Part shown: piece by piece, positions 50,478 to 59,284 of the stretch | Layout of the letters: every line of letters begins with the position of its first letter | Position numbering within the stretch: the stretch's first letter is position 1 | Assembly: GCF_010730195.1 (NCBI RefSeq) | Contig: NZ_AP022613.1 | Span: 2,852,001-2,916,000 of the forward strand | Direction: 5' to 3' | Source of the DNA: Mycobacterium conspicuum | GTDB taxonomy: Bacteria > Actinomycetota > Actinomycetes > Mycobacteriales > Mycobacteriaceae | Length of the DNA stretch: 64,000 nt | The notes under the pieces: model-generated | Databases searched by the model: none | Told to the model about the DNA's origin: nothing | The model's input: the letters and a program-made list of their open reading frames with translations, nothing else | Made by a program: the position numbers and the translations under genes

Positions 50478-51326
50478 TCACTCCTCGCCGCGGGCCCGAG
50501 CCTCGTAGGCCCGGCGCTTCTCGACGTCGACGTCGTCGGTGAACACATGGTCGCCGCCGAGCCGCCGGTTCAGGGCCTCTCCGATGGCGCGCGGCCAGAA
50601 TTTCTGCGACACCACCATGGCGCCGGCCGCCCTGGTGATCCGCACCCGCGGCTTGGGGCGGGCCACCAGGCCCACGATCGCGTCGGCGATCTCGGCGGGC
50701 TCGGCGTTGCGCAATCCCTTGACCCCGGCGGTGCCCGCGGTGAGCTCGGTGTTGACGAAGGTCGGCGAGACCATCGAGAACTTCACACCCGCGGACCGGT
50801 ACTCGAGCCGGGCCGAATCGGTGAAGCCGATCACCGCGTGCTTGCTGGCGCAGTAGGTGGCCAGCCCGACGACGTTGAGCTCACCGGCCAGCGAGGCGAC
50901 GTTGATGACGTGCCCGCGCCCGCGCGGCACCATCCGCTGGACGGCCAGTTTGCTGCCCAGGATCACGCCGTAGACGTTGATGTCCAGGATGCGCCGGGTG
51001 ACGGCGTCCGGCTCGTCGATGATGCGGCCGACGGGCATGATGCCGGCGTTGTTGACCAGCACGTCGATCGGTCCGAGCTGGCGCTCCACCTGGTCGAGGA
51101 AATCGGCAAACGAATCCTTGTCGGTGACATCGAGCTTGCCGTAGACGTCGAGCCCGAGGTCGGCACCGGAGTCCTTCACCTTGGCCTCGTCGACGTCGCC
51201 GATCGCGACCTTGGCGCCCAACTTGTGCAGCGCGGTCGCGGTGGCCAGTCCGATCCCGCGTGCACCGCCGGTGATCACGATGACTTTTCCTCGGACCTTG
51301 ACGCCGATCGATGCCGTGTCTGCCAT
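50478..51326 (-). CDS. short-chain dehydrogenase/reductase (Rv1865c-like)
   Basis: The 282-residue SDR has a complete classical set: TGGARGIG (cofactor), NNAG, Ser in INVASLAG and YCASK (catalytic Tyr and Lys). A C-terminal extension (after residue 225) with basic and amphipathic segments may bind the membrane. The substrate is unknown. ATG 51326 is chosen because similarity starts there; the frame runs back to 51737 only as a shadow. It is divergent from the monooxygenase-esterase gene with 84 bp and a palindrome between them, so the two may share a pathway (alcohol to ketone, then ketone to ester). Confidence 0.9.
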   Translation of the reverse strand: MADTASIGVKVRGKVIVITGGARGIGLATATALHKLGAKVAIGDVDEAKVKDSGADLGLDVYGKLDVTDKDSFADFLDQVERQLGPIDVLVNNAGIMPVGRIIDEPDAVTRRILDINVYGVILGSKLAVQRMVPRGRGHVINVASLAGELNVVGLATYCASKHAVIGFTDSARLEYRSAGVKFSMVSPTFVNTELTAGTAGVKGLRNAEPAEIADAIVGLVARPKPRVRITRAAGAMVVSQKFWPRAIGEALNRRLGGDHVFTDDVDVEKRRAYEARARGEE

Positions 51327-51360
51327 GCGGTAAGCACAGCACGACGGCCGGAAATTATGA

Positions 51361-51374
51361 AGTACTGCGGTACT
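51361..51374. promoter_or_regulatory. dyad in the SDR / monooxygenase-esterase divergent promoter
   Basis: AGTACTGCGGTACT has 5-bp perfect arms (AGTAC/GTACT), 12 of 14 bases symmetric. It lies 35 nt from the SDR start and 37 nt from the monooxygenase start, so one regulator could control both. Confidence 0.45.
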
Positions 51375-51410
51375 CGTGACAGCGGACCGGCGCGGCGTGA
51401 TGATCACAAG

Positions 51411-54017
51411 ATGACCGCTCCAGTCAATACCGATCGAACGGCGCCCGCCGTCGACGTGGTCGTGGTGGGCGCAGGTATCGCCGGCCTCTATCTCGCCTAC
51501 CGCCTCAGCCGCGCCGGGTACGGATTTCGCGTGTTCGAAGCCGGCGACGATCTCGGCGGCACCTGGTATTGGAACCGGTATCCGGGTGCGCGAGTCGACG
51601 TGCCCAGCGTCGATTACATGTTCAGCTTCGACCCCGACTGGCGGCGGGACTGGCAATGGTCGGAGAAATACGCCACCCAGCCGGAAATCCTGCGCTACCT
51701 GAACCATGTCGCGGACAAGCACGACCTGCGGCGTCACCTCACCTTCTCGACGCGGGTAGAACGGGCACGCTGGGACGACGACGCATCGCTATGGCGTGTC
51801 CGCACCGACGGCGGCGACGAGGTCAGCGCCCGCTTCGTCGTGATGGCCACCGGTTGTCTGTCCATGCCCAAGCCGCCCGAGGTCGACGGACTCGAGCGAT
51901 TCGGTGGTGAGGTGTACTTCACCAGCCGATGGCCGCACGAACCCGTTGATTTCGCGAACAAGATTGTGGCGGTGATCGGAACGGGTTCCTCTGGCGTGCA
52001 ATTGATTCCGGTCATCGCGCAGGAAGCCCGAGAGCTGGTGGTATTTCAACGCACCCCGAACTTCTCGATCCCAGCGCGCAACGGCCCACTATCGGCCGAA
52101 AAGCTCGCGCAACTGACCGATGAATCGGAATACCGTGCGGCGGCGCGTATTTCGTGGGGTGGCATTCCGGGAGAACGCAGCATCATCCAGACCTTCAGCG
52201 TCTCGGAGCCCGAACGACAGGAACGCTTTGAGCGCGCCTGGCAGGGTGGCCTGCTATTCGATACCTTTACTGTTTTCTCCGACGTTCTCAGCAATCCCGC
52301 GGCTAACCACGAGTTGGCCGAGTTCTTCCGCAACAAGATCCGCTCCATCGTCGCGGATCCGCAGACGGCAGCCGATCTGTGCCCCACCGATCACCCCATC
52401 GGCACGAAGCGACCCTGCCTGGACACGAACTACTACGCCACTTACAACCTGCCGCACGTGCGGCTGGTGAACATCCGGAAACATCCGATCCGGCACGTCA
52501 CGGAAACCGGCATCGATACCGCCGACGAATCGTTCGACTTCGACGCGATCGTGTTCGCCACCGGTTTCGACGCCGTGACGGGAGCGATCACCGCCGTCGA
52601 CTTCAGGGGACGTAATGGCTTGGCCCTCAAGGACAAATGGGCGGACGGGCCGCACACCTACCTCGGCTTGACCACGGTCGGCTTTCCCAATCTGTTTTTC
52701 ATCACCGGCCCCGGCAGCCCCTCCGTGCTGTCGAACATGGCGGTGTCGATCGAACAACACGCGGACTGGGTGCTCGACTGCCTCGGTCACCTGAGCGCCT
52801 CCGGGTTCGATGTCATCGAGGCCACCGAGCTCGCCGAAGCCGGTTGGATGCAACACGTCAACGACTGCGCCGACATCACGCTCTACCCGGCCGCGAACTC
52901 GTGGTACATGGGCGCCAACGTGCCCGGTAAGCCACGGGTGTTTCTGCCGTACTGTGCCGGCGTCGACTTCTACCGCGTCAGCTGCGACGAGGTGGCGGCA
53001 CGCGATTACCTCGGCTTCAGGCTGTCGGGTCCCCACGGCTCGCGGTGCAACGACGGCGTGGTGCGCCGGCTGCAACCAGACGTGGAAATGGTCCTGATGG
53101 AGGCGGCGGCGCTGAATCCGCCGCGGATCGAATCGTTGCCCGTCGATGACGCCCGCGCGCTGTACCAGCAGATGTCGACGACGCTTCCGCCCGGGCCGGA
53201 CGTTGGCGAAATCATCGACGACGTAATGCCCGGCCCCGCAGGGGATTTGGCGTACCGACTCTATCGTCCGCCGACCCCGGGCCCGCATCCGGTCATCGTC
53301 TACTTCCACGGCGGCGGCTACGTCCTGGGCGGCGCGACTTCGGATGATCCCCTGTGCCGGGACCTTTGTGTGCGCAGCGACGCGATCGTCATCTCGGCGG
53401 ACTATCGCCACGCGCCCGAGCACCGATTTCCCGCGGCGATCGATGACGGCATGGCCGCGCTGCGGTGGGTCGCGGACAACACCGAGGCACTCGGCGGCAG
53501 ACCGGGCCGGCTCGCCGTGTGTGGCTGGAGCGCGGGTGGAGGCATCGCGGCGGTGGTGTGCCGATTGGCGCGAGACATGGGTGGGCCCACCATCGTCGGT
53601 CAGGCGTTGTTGACGCCGTTGACGTCCGGCGACATGACGCGCGCATCCTTCGCCGAGAACGCCGACGGCTACGGCCTCACGACGCCGCTACTCGGTTGGT
53701 TCTACGACCATTACATCGACGTGGCGGATCGCGCTGACCCGCGGTTCGCCCCCCTGGAGGCCGCCGACCTGACCGGGTTGCCGCCGGCAATCGTGGTGAC
53801 GGCCGAGTTCGATCCGCTGCGTGATGTCGGTGAGGCCTACGCCGCCGCGCTCGATGCGGCCGGGGTACCGACCGAGTATGTCCGCGCCCGCGGGCACACC
53901 CACCTGTCGGTGCCCATGGTCGACGCGGTCATCTCAGGCGCACCGATACGCGCGCGGATGGCGGCCGCGTTGCGCGGCTTCTTCGCCGCGACGCGCACCC
54001 CCGAGCCCGCCTCCTGA
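51411..54017 (+). CDS. Baeyer-Villiger-type flavin monooxygenase fused to an HSL-family esterase
   Basis: The 868-residue two-enzyme protein has a monooxygenase half (1 to about 540): FAD fold VVVGAGIAGLYLAYRL, NADPH fold VIGTGSSGVQLIP near 190, and the BVMO fingerprint FGGEVYFTSRWP (164-175). The fingerprint has Phe170 where the consensus FxGxxxHxxxWP has His. The esterase half (about 575-868) has the HSL oxyanion HGGGY (633-637), nucleophile Ser707 in GWSAGG, Asp801 and His829. A BVMO turns a ketone into an ester or lactone and the esterase would cleave it, so the fusion encodes two consecutive steps. ATG 51411 is the first start before the FAD motif. The natural substrate is unknown. I do not recall it at this place in M. 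tuberculosis. Confidence 0.9.
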   Translation: MTAPVNTDRTAPAVDVVVVGAGIAGLYLAYRLSRAGYGFRVFEAGDDLGGTWYWNRYPGARVDVPSVDYMFSFDPDWRRDWQWSEKYATQPEILRYLNHVADKHDLRRHLTFSTRVERARWDDDASLWRVRTDGGDEVSARFVVMATGCLSMPKPPEVDGLERFGGEVYFTSRWPHEPVDFANKIVAVIGTGSSGVQLIPVIAQEARELVVFQRTPNFSIPARNGPLSAEKLAQLTDESEYRAAARISWGGIPGERSIIQTFSVSEPERQERFERAWQGGLLFDTFTVFSDVLSNPAANHELAEFFRNKIRSIVADPQTAADLCPTDHPIGTKRPCLDTNYYATYNLPHVRLVNIRKHPIRHVTETGIDTADESFDFDAIVFATGFDAVTGAITAVDFRGRNGLALKDKWADGPHTYLGLTTVGFPNLFFITGPGSPSVLSNMAVSIEQHADWVLDCLGHLSASGFDVIEATELAEAGWMQHVNDCADITLYPAANSWYMGANVPGKPRVFLPYCAGVDFYRVSCDEVAARDYLGFRLSGPHGSRCNDGVVRRLQPDVEMVLMEAAALNPPRIESLPVDDARALYQQMSTTLPPGPDVGEIIDDVMPGPAGDLAYRLYRPPTPGPHPVIVYFHGGGYVLGGATSDDPLCRDLCVRSDAIVISADYRHAPEHRFPAAIDDGMAALRWVADNTEALGGRPGRLAVCGWSAGGGIAAVVCRLARDMGGPTIVGQALLTPLTSGDMTRASFAENADGYGLTTPLLGWFYDHYIDVADRADPRFAPLEAADLTGLPPAIVVTAEFDPLRDVGEAYAAALDAAGVPTEYVRARGHTHLSVPMVDAVISGAPIRARMAAALRGFFAATRTPEPAS

Positions 54018-54035
54018 GGTGGCGATGCAATAAAG

Positions 54036-54176
54036 AGCGCCGGTCGCGGTTTGCTGCGTGCAGATGCGCCCGGTTCCAGCGAGCACGAATTCGCCTCCGA
54101 ATGGGCCGCGGGCGCGGCTTTATCCACCGACGAGGCGATTGCCTTCGCGCAGCGTAGCGGCGGCGCCGCCCGCTAG
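54036..54176 (+). pseudogene. remnant of a LuxR/cyclase-type regulator (C-terminal part)
   Basis: Between the fusion gene and the CHAP gene, one frame reads ...HEFASEWAAGAALSTDEAIAFAQR..., then a stop at 54174-54176. This matches the segment just before the helix-turn-helix in large mycobacterial ATPase/LuxR regulators (EAIAYAQR). No start codon or upstream domain remains; the rest was probably lost when the neighbouring gene arrived. It continues in frame with the fusion gene past its TGA, which is probably chance. The span is 255 nt in total (54018-54272) with no other content. Confidence 0.5.
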
Positions 54177-54272
54177 GCGCGGTCATGGTGAAACGAATTC
54201 CGATCACCCGGCGATAAAGGAAAGGTAACGAGTTGATGCGTTCGCGCCTCGACCGCCGGGAAAGGGAGGCGA

Positions 54273-54764
54273 ATGAAAGCCAGAGGAATTGTGGCTGCCG
54301 TCGCCGTGGGCAGCGCACTCTCGCTTGGTGCGTCGCTGACGACGCCACCGGCCCACGCGGACCGAACCAAGGGCGCCACGACTGACCACAACCCTTACAG
54401 CGGCCCTTATGAGGGCTACTGCACCTGGGGCGCCCAGGAACAAATCCACGAGCACACCGGCTACTACATCAAGGCGCTGACCGGCAACGCCGAAAACTGG
54501 GCGTATCAAGCCGAAGCGGCGGGTTGGACAGTGGTGGGCGAAGCTCAGCCCAACTCGATCGCCGTCTTCAGCAGCTCGGTCGTCGGGGGCGTCGGACATG
54601 TCGCCTGGGTCGACGCCGTCAACGGCAGGCGCATAACCATCACCGAGATGAACGCCGGCTACGGGGCCACCGTCGCGAACGGATACCACACGTCGGGTTT
54701 CCACCAATTCGACACGCGCACCGTCGAAGATGGCCCGGGAATCAGCTACATCTTGATTCCGTGA
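54273..54764 (+). CDS. secreted CHAP-domain cell-wall amidase/endopeptidase
   Basis: The 163-residue protein has a signal peptide cleaved after AHA (residue 29) and a CHAP domain with the catalytic set Cys50 (GYCTWGA), His109 (GHVAWV) and Glu125/Asn127 (ITEMN). Tyr/Gly-rich loops (YGATVANGYHTSGFHQF) are typical. CHAP enzymes cut peptidoglycan peptides or amide bonds, so this may remodel the wall or act on competitors. ATG 54273 follows a GGGAGGC ribosome site. It is small and without wall-binding repeats. The neighbours give no operon partner. Confidence 0.85.
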   Translation: MKARGIVAAVAVGSALSLGASLTTPPAHADRTKGATTDHNPYSGPYEGYCTWGAQEQIHEHTGYYIKALTGNAENWAYQAEAAGWTVVGEAQPNSIAVFSSSVVGGVGHVAWVDAVNGRRITITEMNAGYGATVANGYHTSGFHQFDTRTVEDGPGISYILIP

Positions 54765-54835
54765 GTCGTCGGATGACGACCGTGAGTTGCCAGCCGGCCA
54801 GTCGTAGGCTGGGCTCCGCGAGAGAGGTGCTGGCA

Positions 54836-55363
54836 ATGGCCGCTTACGATTTTGCCGCGTTGTGGGACGCGCACTGCCGCTACGAGTTCGAAACGCGGGA
54901 CGTGGACGCCACCATGTCCACCATGGTGGCGGAACCCTACGTCAACCACATCCCCACCATGACCGGCGGCGTCGGCTTCGAGAGCTTGCGACATTTCTAC
55001 GCGCACCATTTCATCGGGCAGAATCCACCCGACTTCGAACTGATTCCCGTCAGCCGAACGGTCGGGGAGAGTTCCCTCGTCGACGAGTTCGTCGTCCGCT
55101 TCACGCACACCACTCGGATGGATTGGATGCTGCCCGGCATTGAGCCCACCGGACGCGCGGTGGAAATTCCGACGGTGGCCGTCGTGCAATTTGAGGAAGA
55201 CAAACTCGTGCACGAGCACATCTACTGGGACCAAGCCAGTGTGCTCGTTCAGCTGGGTCTGCTCGATCTCGACGGCCTTCCCATCGCTGGGGTCGAGACC
55301 GCGCGCAAAGTACTCGACGTTTCTCTGCCCAGCAACACACTGATGACCCGCAAGTTCATGTGA
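54836..55363 (+). CDS. NTF2/SnoaL-like domain protein
   Basis: The 175-residue protein has the SnoaL/NTF2 pattern: ALWDAHCRYEFETRDVDATMSTMVAEPYVNHIP (helix then cone-shaped sheet start), SRTVGESSLVDEFVVRFTHT and a late VAVVQFEEDKLVHEHIYWDQ with the family His/Asp. Members are isomerases, hydrolases or ligand carriers. The substrate is unknown. A GAGAGGTG ribosome site precedes ATG 54836, with a likely -10 (TAGGCT, 54805-54810) and a leader. The upstream open frame to 54524 is a shadow of the CHAP gene. Confidence 0.82.
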   Translation: MAAYDFAALWDAHCRYEFETRDVDATMSTMVAEPYVNHIPTMTGGVGFESLRHFYAHHFIGQNPPDFELIPVSRTVGESSLVDEFVVRFTHTTRMDWMLPGIEPTGRAVEIPTVAVVQFEEDKLVHEHIYWDQASVLVQLGLLDLDGLPIAGVETARKVLDVSLPSNTLMTRKFM

Positions 55364-55408
55364 AACCCACCGATGTTCGGGATGGGAGCGGGCGTCCTGT
55401 GAAATTCT

Positions 55409-58099
55409 GTGGGCGTGTCCGCGGCTGCTGCTCCTTCGGGCGTGGTGACTTTTCTGTTCACCGACATTGAGGGGTCCACCCGTCGGTGGGAGGCCGACGC
55501 CGAGGGCATGCGGGCGGCACTGGCCGCGCACGACACGGTGCTGCGCGAGGCGATCAACGCGCAGGGTGGGTGGTTGTTCAAGCACACGGGTGACGGGGTG
55601 TGCGCCGCGTTCGCCTCGCCAAGCGGTGCGGTCGACGCGGCGGTGGCCGCGCAAAGGGCGCTGGAGCTGCCGGTACGGATGGGCATCGCCACCGGCGAAG
55701 CGGAACTCCGCGACGGCGACTATTTCGGTGCCGTGCTGAACCGTGCGGCACGGGTGATGGCCGCAGGGCACGGGGGTCAGATCCTATTGGCCGAGTCGAC
55801 GGCCGGCCTGCTGGGCGGGGTCGATCTGGTGGATTTGGGGCCGCGCCGGTTGCGGGATTTGCCGACCGCGATCGGGTTGTTCCAGGTCCGCGCGGCCGGC
55901 CTGCCGGCGGACTTTCCCGGGTTGCGGACGCTGGATACGACTCCGGGGAACCTGCGACCTCCGACCACGAGCTTCATCGGACGAGAGTCGGAGGTCGCCG
56001 ACCTGCAATCCGCACTGAAAGCGAATCGCTTGGTCACACTCACCGGGGTGGGCGGGGTCGGCAAAACTCGCCTTGCGTTGGAAGTCGCGGCACGGCTGGC
56101 CGGTGAATTCCCCGACGGTGTTTGGTTTCTCGACTTGGCTGCGGTCACCGACCCGGCCGCGGTGCCGGACGCGGTGGCCGCGGCGCTGGGCATCGTCCAG
56201 CAGCCGGGCAAAACCGTGGAGGAGAGCGTCGCGTCCGCGTTGGAGGACAGAGTCCGGCTGCTGGTGTTCGACAACTGCGAACACGTTGTCGACAGCGCCG
56301 CGGATCTCGTCGAGGCGATTCTGGCCGCATCGGCGACCGTGACGATCCTCGCGACCAGTCGCGAAGGGTTGGGGTCCGGCGACGAAAAGTTATGGCGTGT
56401 GCCCTCGCTCGACGTCAACTCCGGAACCGAATCCGCCGGTGTGCACCTCTTCCTCGACCGTGCCCAAAGCGTCGTGTCGGACTTTTCGCTGCTCCAACCC
56501 CTCGAAGCGGAGGCCGTAATAGATATCTGCCGCAAACTCGACGGCATCCCGTTAGCCATCGAATTGGCGGCCTCGCGGATGGCGTCGATGACCGCCGGTG
56601 AGGTGCGCGATCGGCTAGATCAGCGGTTCCGCCTCCTGGTCGGTTCGCGGCGCGGTCTGTCACGCCACCAAACCCTGCGCCACGCGGTGGCATGGTCTTA
56701 CGAACTTCTTGGTGAAGCCGAAAGAACCTTGCTGGCAAGGTGTTCGGTATTCGCTGGCGGATTTGACCTCCAAAGTGCCTGCGCAATAAGCGGATTGAGC
56801 GAATCCCAGGACGTCGACGATTATGCAATCCTCGATCTACTGGACGCGCTGGTGCGCAAATCATTGCTCATCGTCAACCGCTCGACGGGGCGGACCCGGT
56901 ACTCGATGCTGGAGACGATCCGCCAGTTCGCCGAGGACCAGCTCGTCGCTTGCGGTGAAGCGGAAACGACCCGCCGTGCGCATGCCCGCTACTTCGTGGG
57001 GCGTGCAGCCGACATCATGACGGTGTGGGACAGCCCGCGCCCGGTTGATGCCTACGCGTGGTTCACCGCCGAGCTGGCCAACTTGCGCACCGCGTATCGG
57101 TGGGCCGCCGACCAGGCTGATCTCGACGTCGCCGCGACGATTGCGATCTACGGGTCGATGCTTGGCGTTCAAAGCGAAAAATACGAGCCCCTCACATGGG
57201 CCGAAGGACTCATCGAACCCGCGCGAGCCGTCCGCCATCCGAAGCTCGCGGCCCTATACGTGTATGCGGCGCTGTGCTACGTCCTTGGACGGGTCGAGGA
57301 TGCGGTTCAGTACGCCGACGCCGGCCGGCCCGTGATCGAGAGTGGCGAATTCGACGATTTGCGCTACGGCGAGGAGGGCATCCTCGCGGGTGCGTACAGC
57401 GTCATCGGCCAACCCGAACGTGCGGTCGAGTGGGGCAGCGCCCAACTTGCCCGAAATCGCGATACCTATGGAATCACCGCCGCTAACCTCGTCCTCGCGC
57501 TGGTGTGGGCCGGTCGCACCGATGAGGCGATGGCACTGGCGCACAACCTCGTCGATTCCCCGGAGGCCACCCGCAACCCGTGGTGCCACTCGTATGCATT
57601 GTTCAGCTATGGCTACGCCTTCAGCGAGGTCGATCCCATCCGCGCGTTGGAAGCCCTGCGCCGGGGCATGGCGATCGCGCAAGCCAGCGGTAGCCGGTAC
57701 AACATCAGCGTCCTGGCGGCTGTGTTGGCCCGATTAGAGGCCAAGCACGGCGACCCGCTGGCCGCCTTGGAATACATCACCGTGACCATCCGCACCGTCC
57801 ACGACTCCGGCAACACCGCGACACTCGGTACCGCTTTGGCAGTGCTCGCCACCCATTTCGACCGGCTGGGTCGCTACGCACCCGCGGCCACGATCGCCGG
57901 CTTCGGAGTCAACCCGCTCAACATCGCGGGACTGCCCGAACTCAACACTGCAGTGGCCCATCTGCGAGAGGTGCTCGGCGAGCCGGCATACGAATCGCTG
58001 GCCCGCAAAGGCGGCGCGATGACGGCACCCGCCATAGCCGTGTATGCACTCGACCAAATCGACCAGGCGTCAGCAGAACTGAAGGCGGCCACGCGCTAA
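55409..58099 (+). CDS. class III adenylyl/guanylyl cyclase with STAND (NB-ARC-type) ATPase and TPR-like repeats
   Basis: The 896-residue protein has a cyclase domain (about 12-165) with FTDIEGSTRRW, FKHTGDG and NRAARVMAAGHG. The two metal Asp, the base-specifying Lys and the Asn/Arg transition-state residues all appear present. A P-loop NTPase (about 205-500) follows with GVGGVGKT (213-220), and helical repeats run to the end. It lacks the LuxR helix-turn-helix of Rv0386/Rv1358/Rv2488c relatives, so it cannot bind DNA that way. It probably senses a signal through the STAND module and makes cAMP. GTG 55409 or 55415 starts it. Its stop overlaps the next gene by 4 nt. Confidence 0.88.
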   Translation: MGVSAAAAPSGVVTFLFTDIEGSTRRWEADAEGMRAALAAHDTVLREAINAQGGWLFKHTGDGVCAAFASPSGAVDAAVAAQRALELPVRMGIATGEAELRDGDYFGAVLNRAARVMAAGHGGQILLAESTAGLLGGVDLVDLGPRRLRDLPTAIGLFQVRAAGLPADFPGLRTLDTTPGNLRPPTTSFIGRESEVADLQSALKANRLVTLTGVGGVGKTRLALEVAARLAGEFPDGVWFLDLAAVTDPAAVPDAVAAALGIVQQPGKTVEESVASALEDRVRLLVFDNCEHVVDSAADLVEAILAASATVTILATSREGLGSGDEKLWRVPSLDVNSGTESAGVHLFLDRAQSVVSDFSLLQPLEAEAVIDICRKLDGIPLAIELAASRMASMTAGEVRDRLDQRFRLLVGSRRGLSRHQTLRHAVAWSYELLGEAERTLLARCSVFAGGFDLQSACAISGLSESQDVDDYAILDLLDALVRKSLLIVNRSTGRTRYSMLETIRQFAEDQLVACGEAETTRRAHARYFVGRAADIMTVWDSPRPVDAYAWFTAELANLRTAYRWAADQADLDVAATIAIYGSMLGVQSEKYEPLTWAEGLIEPARAVRHPKLAALYVYAALCYVLGRVEDAVQYADAGRPVIESGEFDDLRYGEEGILAGAYSVIGQPERAVEWGSAQLARNRDTYGITAANLVLALVWAGRTDEAMALAHNLVDSPEATRNPWCHSYALFSYGYAFSEVDPIRALEALRRGMAIAQASGSRYNISVLAAVLARLEAKHGDPLAALEYITVTIRTVHDSGNTATLGTALAVLATHFDRLGRYAPAATIAGFGVNPLNIAGLPELNTAVAHLREVLGEPAYESLARKGGAMTAPAIAVYALDQIDQASAELKAATR

Positions 58100-59121
58100 T
58101 CTTCGCGCCTGGCCTTGTCTTCCAGCTGCGCGGCCAAGCCGAATTCCTCAGCGAGCGTTCGCAAATCCGCCGCTGAGGCCACGTACGATGGCCGTTCGTT
58201 CGACCGAGGCGAGTTACCGCGCCACGAAAAGCGAGATTCCAACCCCACCAAGTCGAGACAGCCGATGGTCAGTGGTTGCACACCGGGAAGACGCACGGTC
58301 AGGCCGGGCGTCGCGGGATAGTCATAGGTGCTGCCGTCGCCGCTGTGGACGCTGTCGGCCTGAAACGTTGCCGGTGTCGCCGTCACGTGCGCACGCGAAG
58401 CCGAGGCATTTCGCGCGTCGCCGTCCGGGTCGATCACCCGCAGAGCGTGGTTGTCCACGTCGAGGATCAGGCTCGGTTGCGAGAGCGATTGCTGATGGCG
58501 CATTTGCTTTCGGAGTGCGAACGACCCCATTTCTTCGGCCAGATAGGGGTTGGGAAACAACAAGCACCGCGTCGGTTCCCCCGGCACAGGCCCGCGCACA
58601 GCCAGCCCACCGCTGGCGAGAAGCTCGTCGAACTCGTTGGCCCACAACCACGCATCGACGGCCTGGACCGGTTGCGCGTCGAGCCGTGTGGTGGGAGCAA
58701 TGCGACGGTCTCGTCCGCCGAGAACGAAGCGGCGAGAACCATTTTGGAGGTGAAGGGCCACACCCATGTTCGGCCAGGGGCCCAGCTTTGCATCGACGAA
58801 GGGAAAAGCGTCGCGCCGCTGATTGACGGTCAGGCCGTCGCTGGTGACGCCGATCAGGACCTTTCGCCGCGACCGCCACCACACGTAGCCGGTTCCGGCC
58901 AGAGCGAAGATTGACAGCGCTACGAGGCCAGCCACGGCGATCGTGTAGCCCTCGCTCCGCCGGGTGACGAACGACGCGACGACCACCAAGATCACCGCAC
59001 ACATCGGCGCCTGCACGAGGTACCGGCCCTTCCCGGTGGCAAACGCATTCATCTGGGTGGCCATGGGCGGGGCGGAAGCTACGAACTGGCGCGACGGTGC
59101 CGAGTGCTCGTTGACGCTCAT
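58096..59121 (-). CDS. conserved two-pass membrane protein, unknown function
   Basis: The 341-residue protein has two adjacent transmembrane helices (about residues 40-57 and 62-80) then a cytoplasmic or external domain with VLIGVTSDGLTVNQRRDAFPFVDAKLGPW, which resembles a PH-like strand pattern. No catalytic motif was seen. ATG 59121 starts it; the extension to 59160 has no ribosome site. It is convergent with the cyclase gene. I do not recognise the family with confidence. Confidence 0.72.
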   Translation of the reverse strand: MSVNEHSAPSRQFVASAPPMATQMNAFATGKGRYLVQAPMCAVILVVVASFVTRRSEGYTIAVAGLVALSIFALAGTGYVWWRSRRKVLIGVTSDGLTVNQRRDAFPFVDAKLGPWPNMGVALHLQNGSRRFVLGGRDRRIAPTTRLDAQPVQAVDAWLWANEFDELLASGGLAVRGPVPGEPTRCLLFPNPYLAEEMGSFALRKQMRHQQSLSQPSLILDVDNHALRVIDPDGDARNASASRAHVTATPATFQADSVHSGDGSTYDYPATPGLTVRLPGVQPLTIGCLDLVGLESRFSWRGNSPRSNERPSYVASAADLRTLAEEFGLAAQLEDKARRED

Positions 59122-59284
59122 GCCAAAAGTATCGGGCACCGGAACCACTACCGATCCCAATGGCGCCTTGACTCGGTCGCGTTTTGCATTCAGGGGTCGA
59201 CCCGTCGCTGGGGTTGGTGTGCAATGTCCCGATGACCGCCTCCGCGATGGTGACGCACTCCTGCGACATGAACGCTTCCCCGGA

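Noticed and set aside
50547..51410. 288-residue N-terminal extension of the monooxygenase-esterase frame
   Set aside because: It is antisense to the SDR gene; FAD-motif similarity begins after ATG 51411.
51411..54017. Two separate genes rather than a fusion
   Set aside because: The frame is continuous through the junction near residues 540-575 with no stop, and the second half has no nearby ribosome site.
59190..59284. Minus-strand frame starting MSQECVTIAEAVIG between the membrane protein and GNAT genes
   Set aside because: It is open but short, has no recognised family and runs on into the next gene out of frame.
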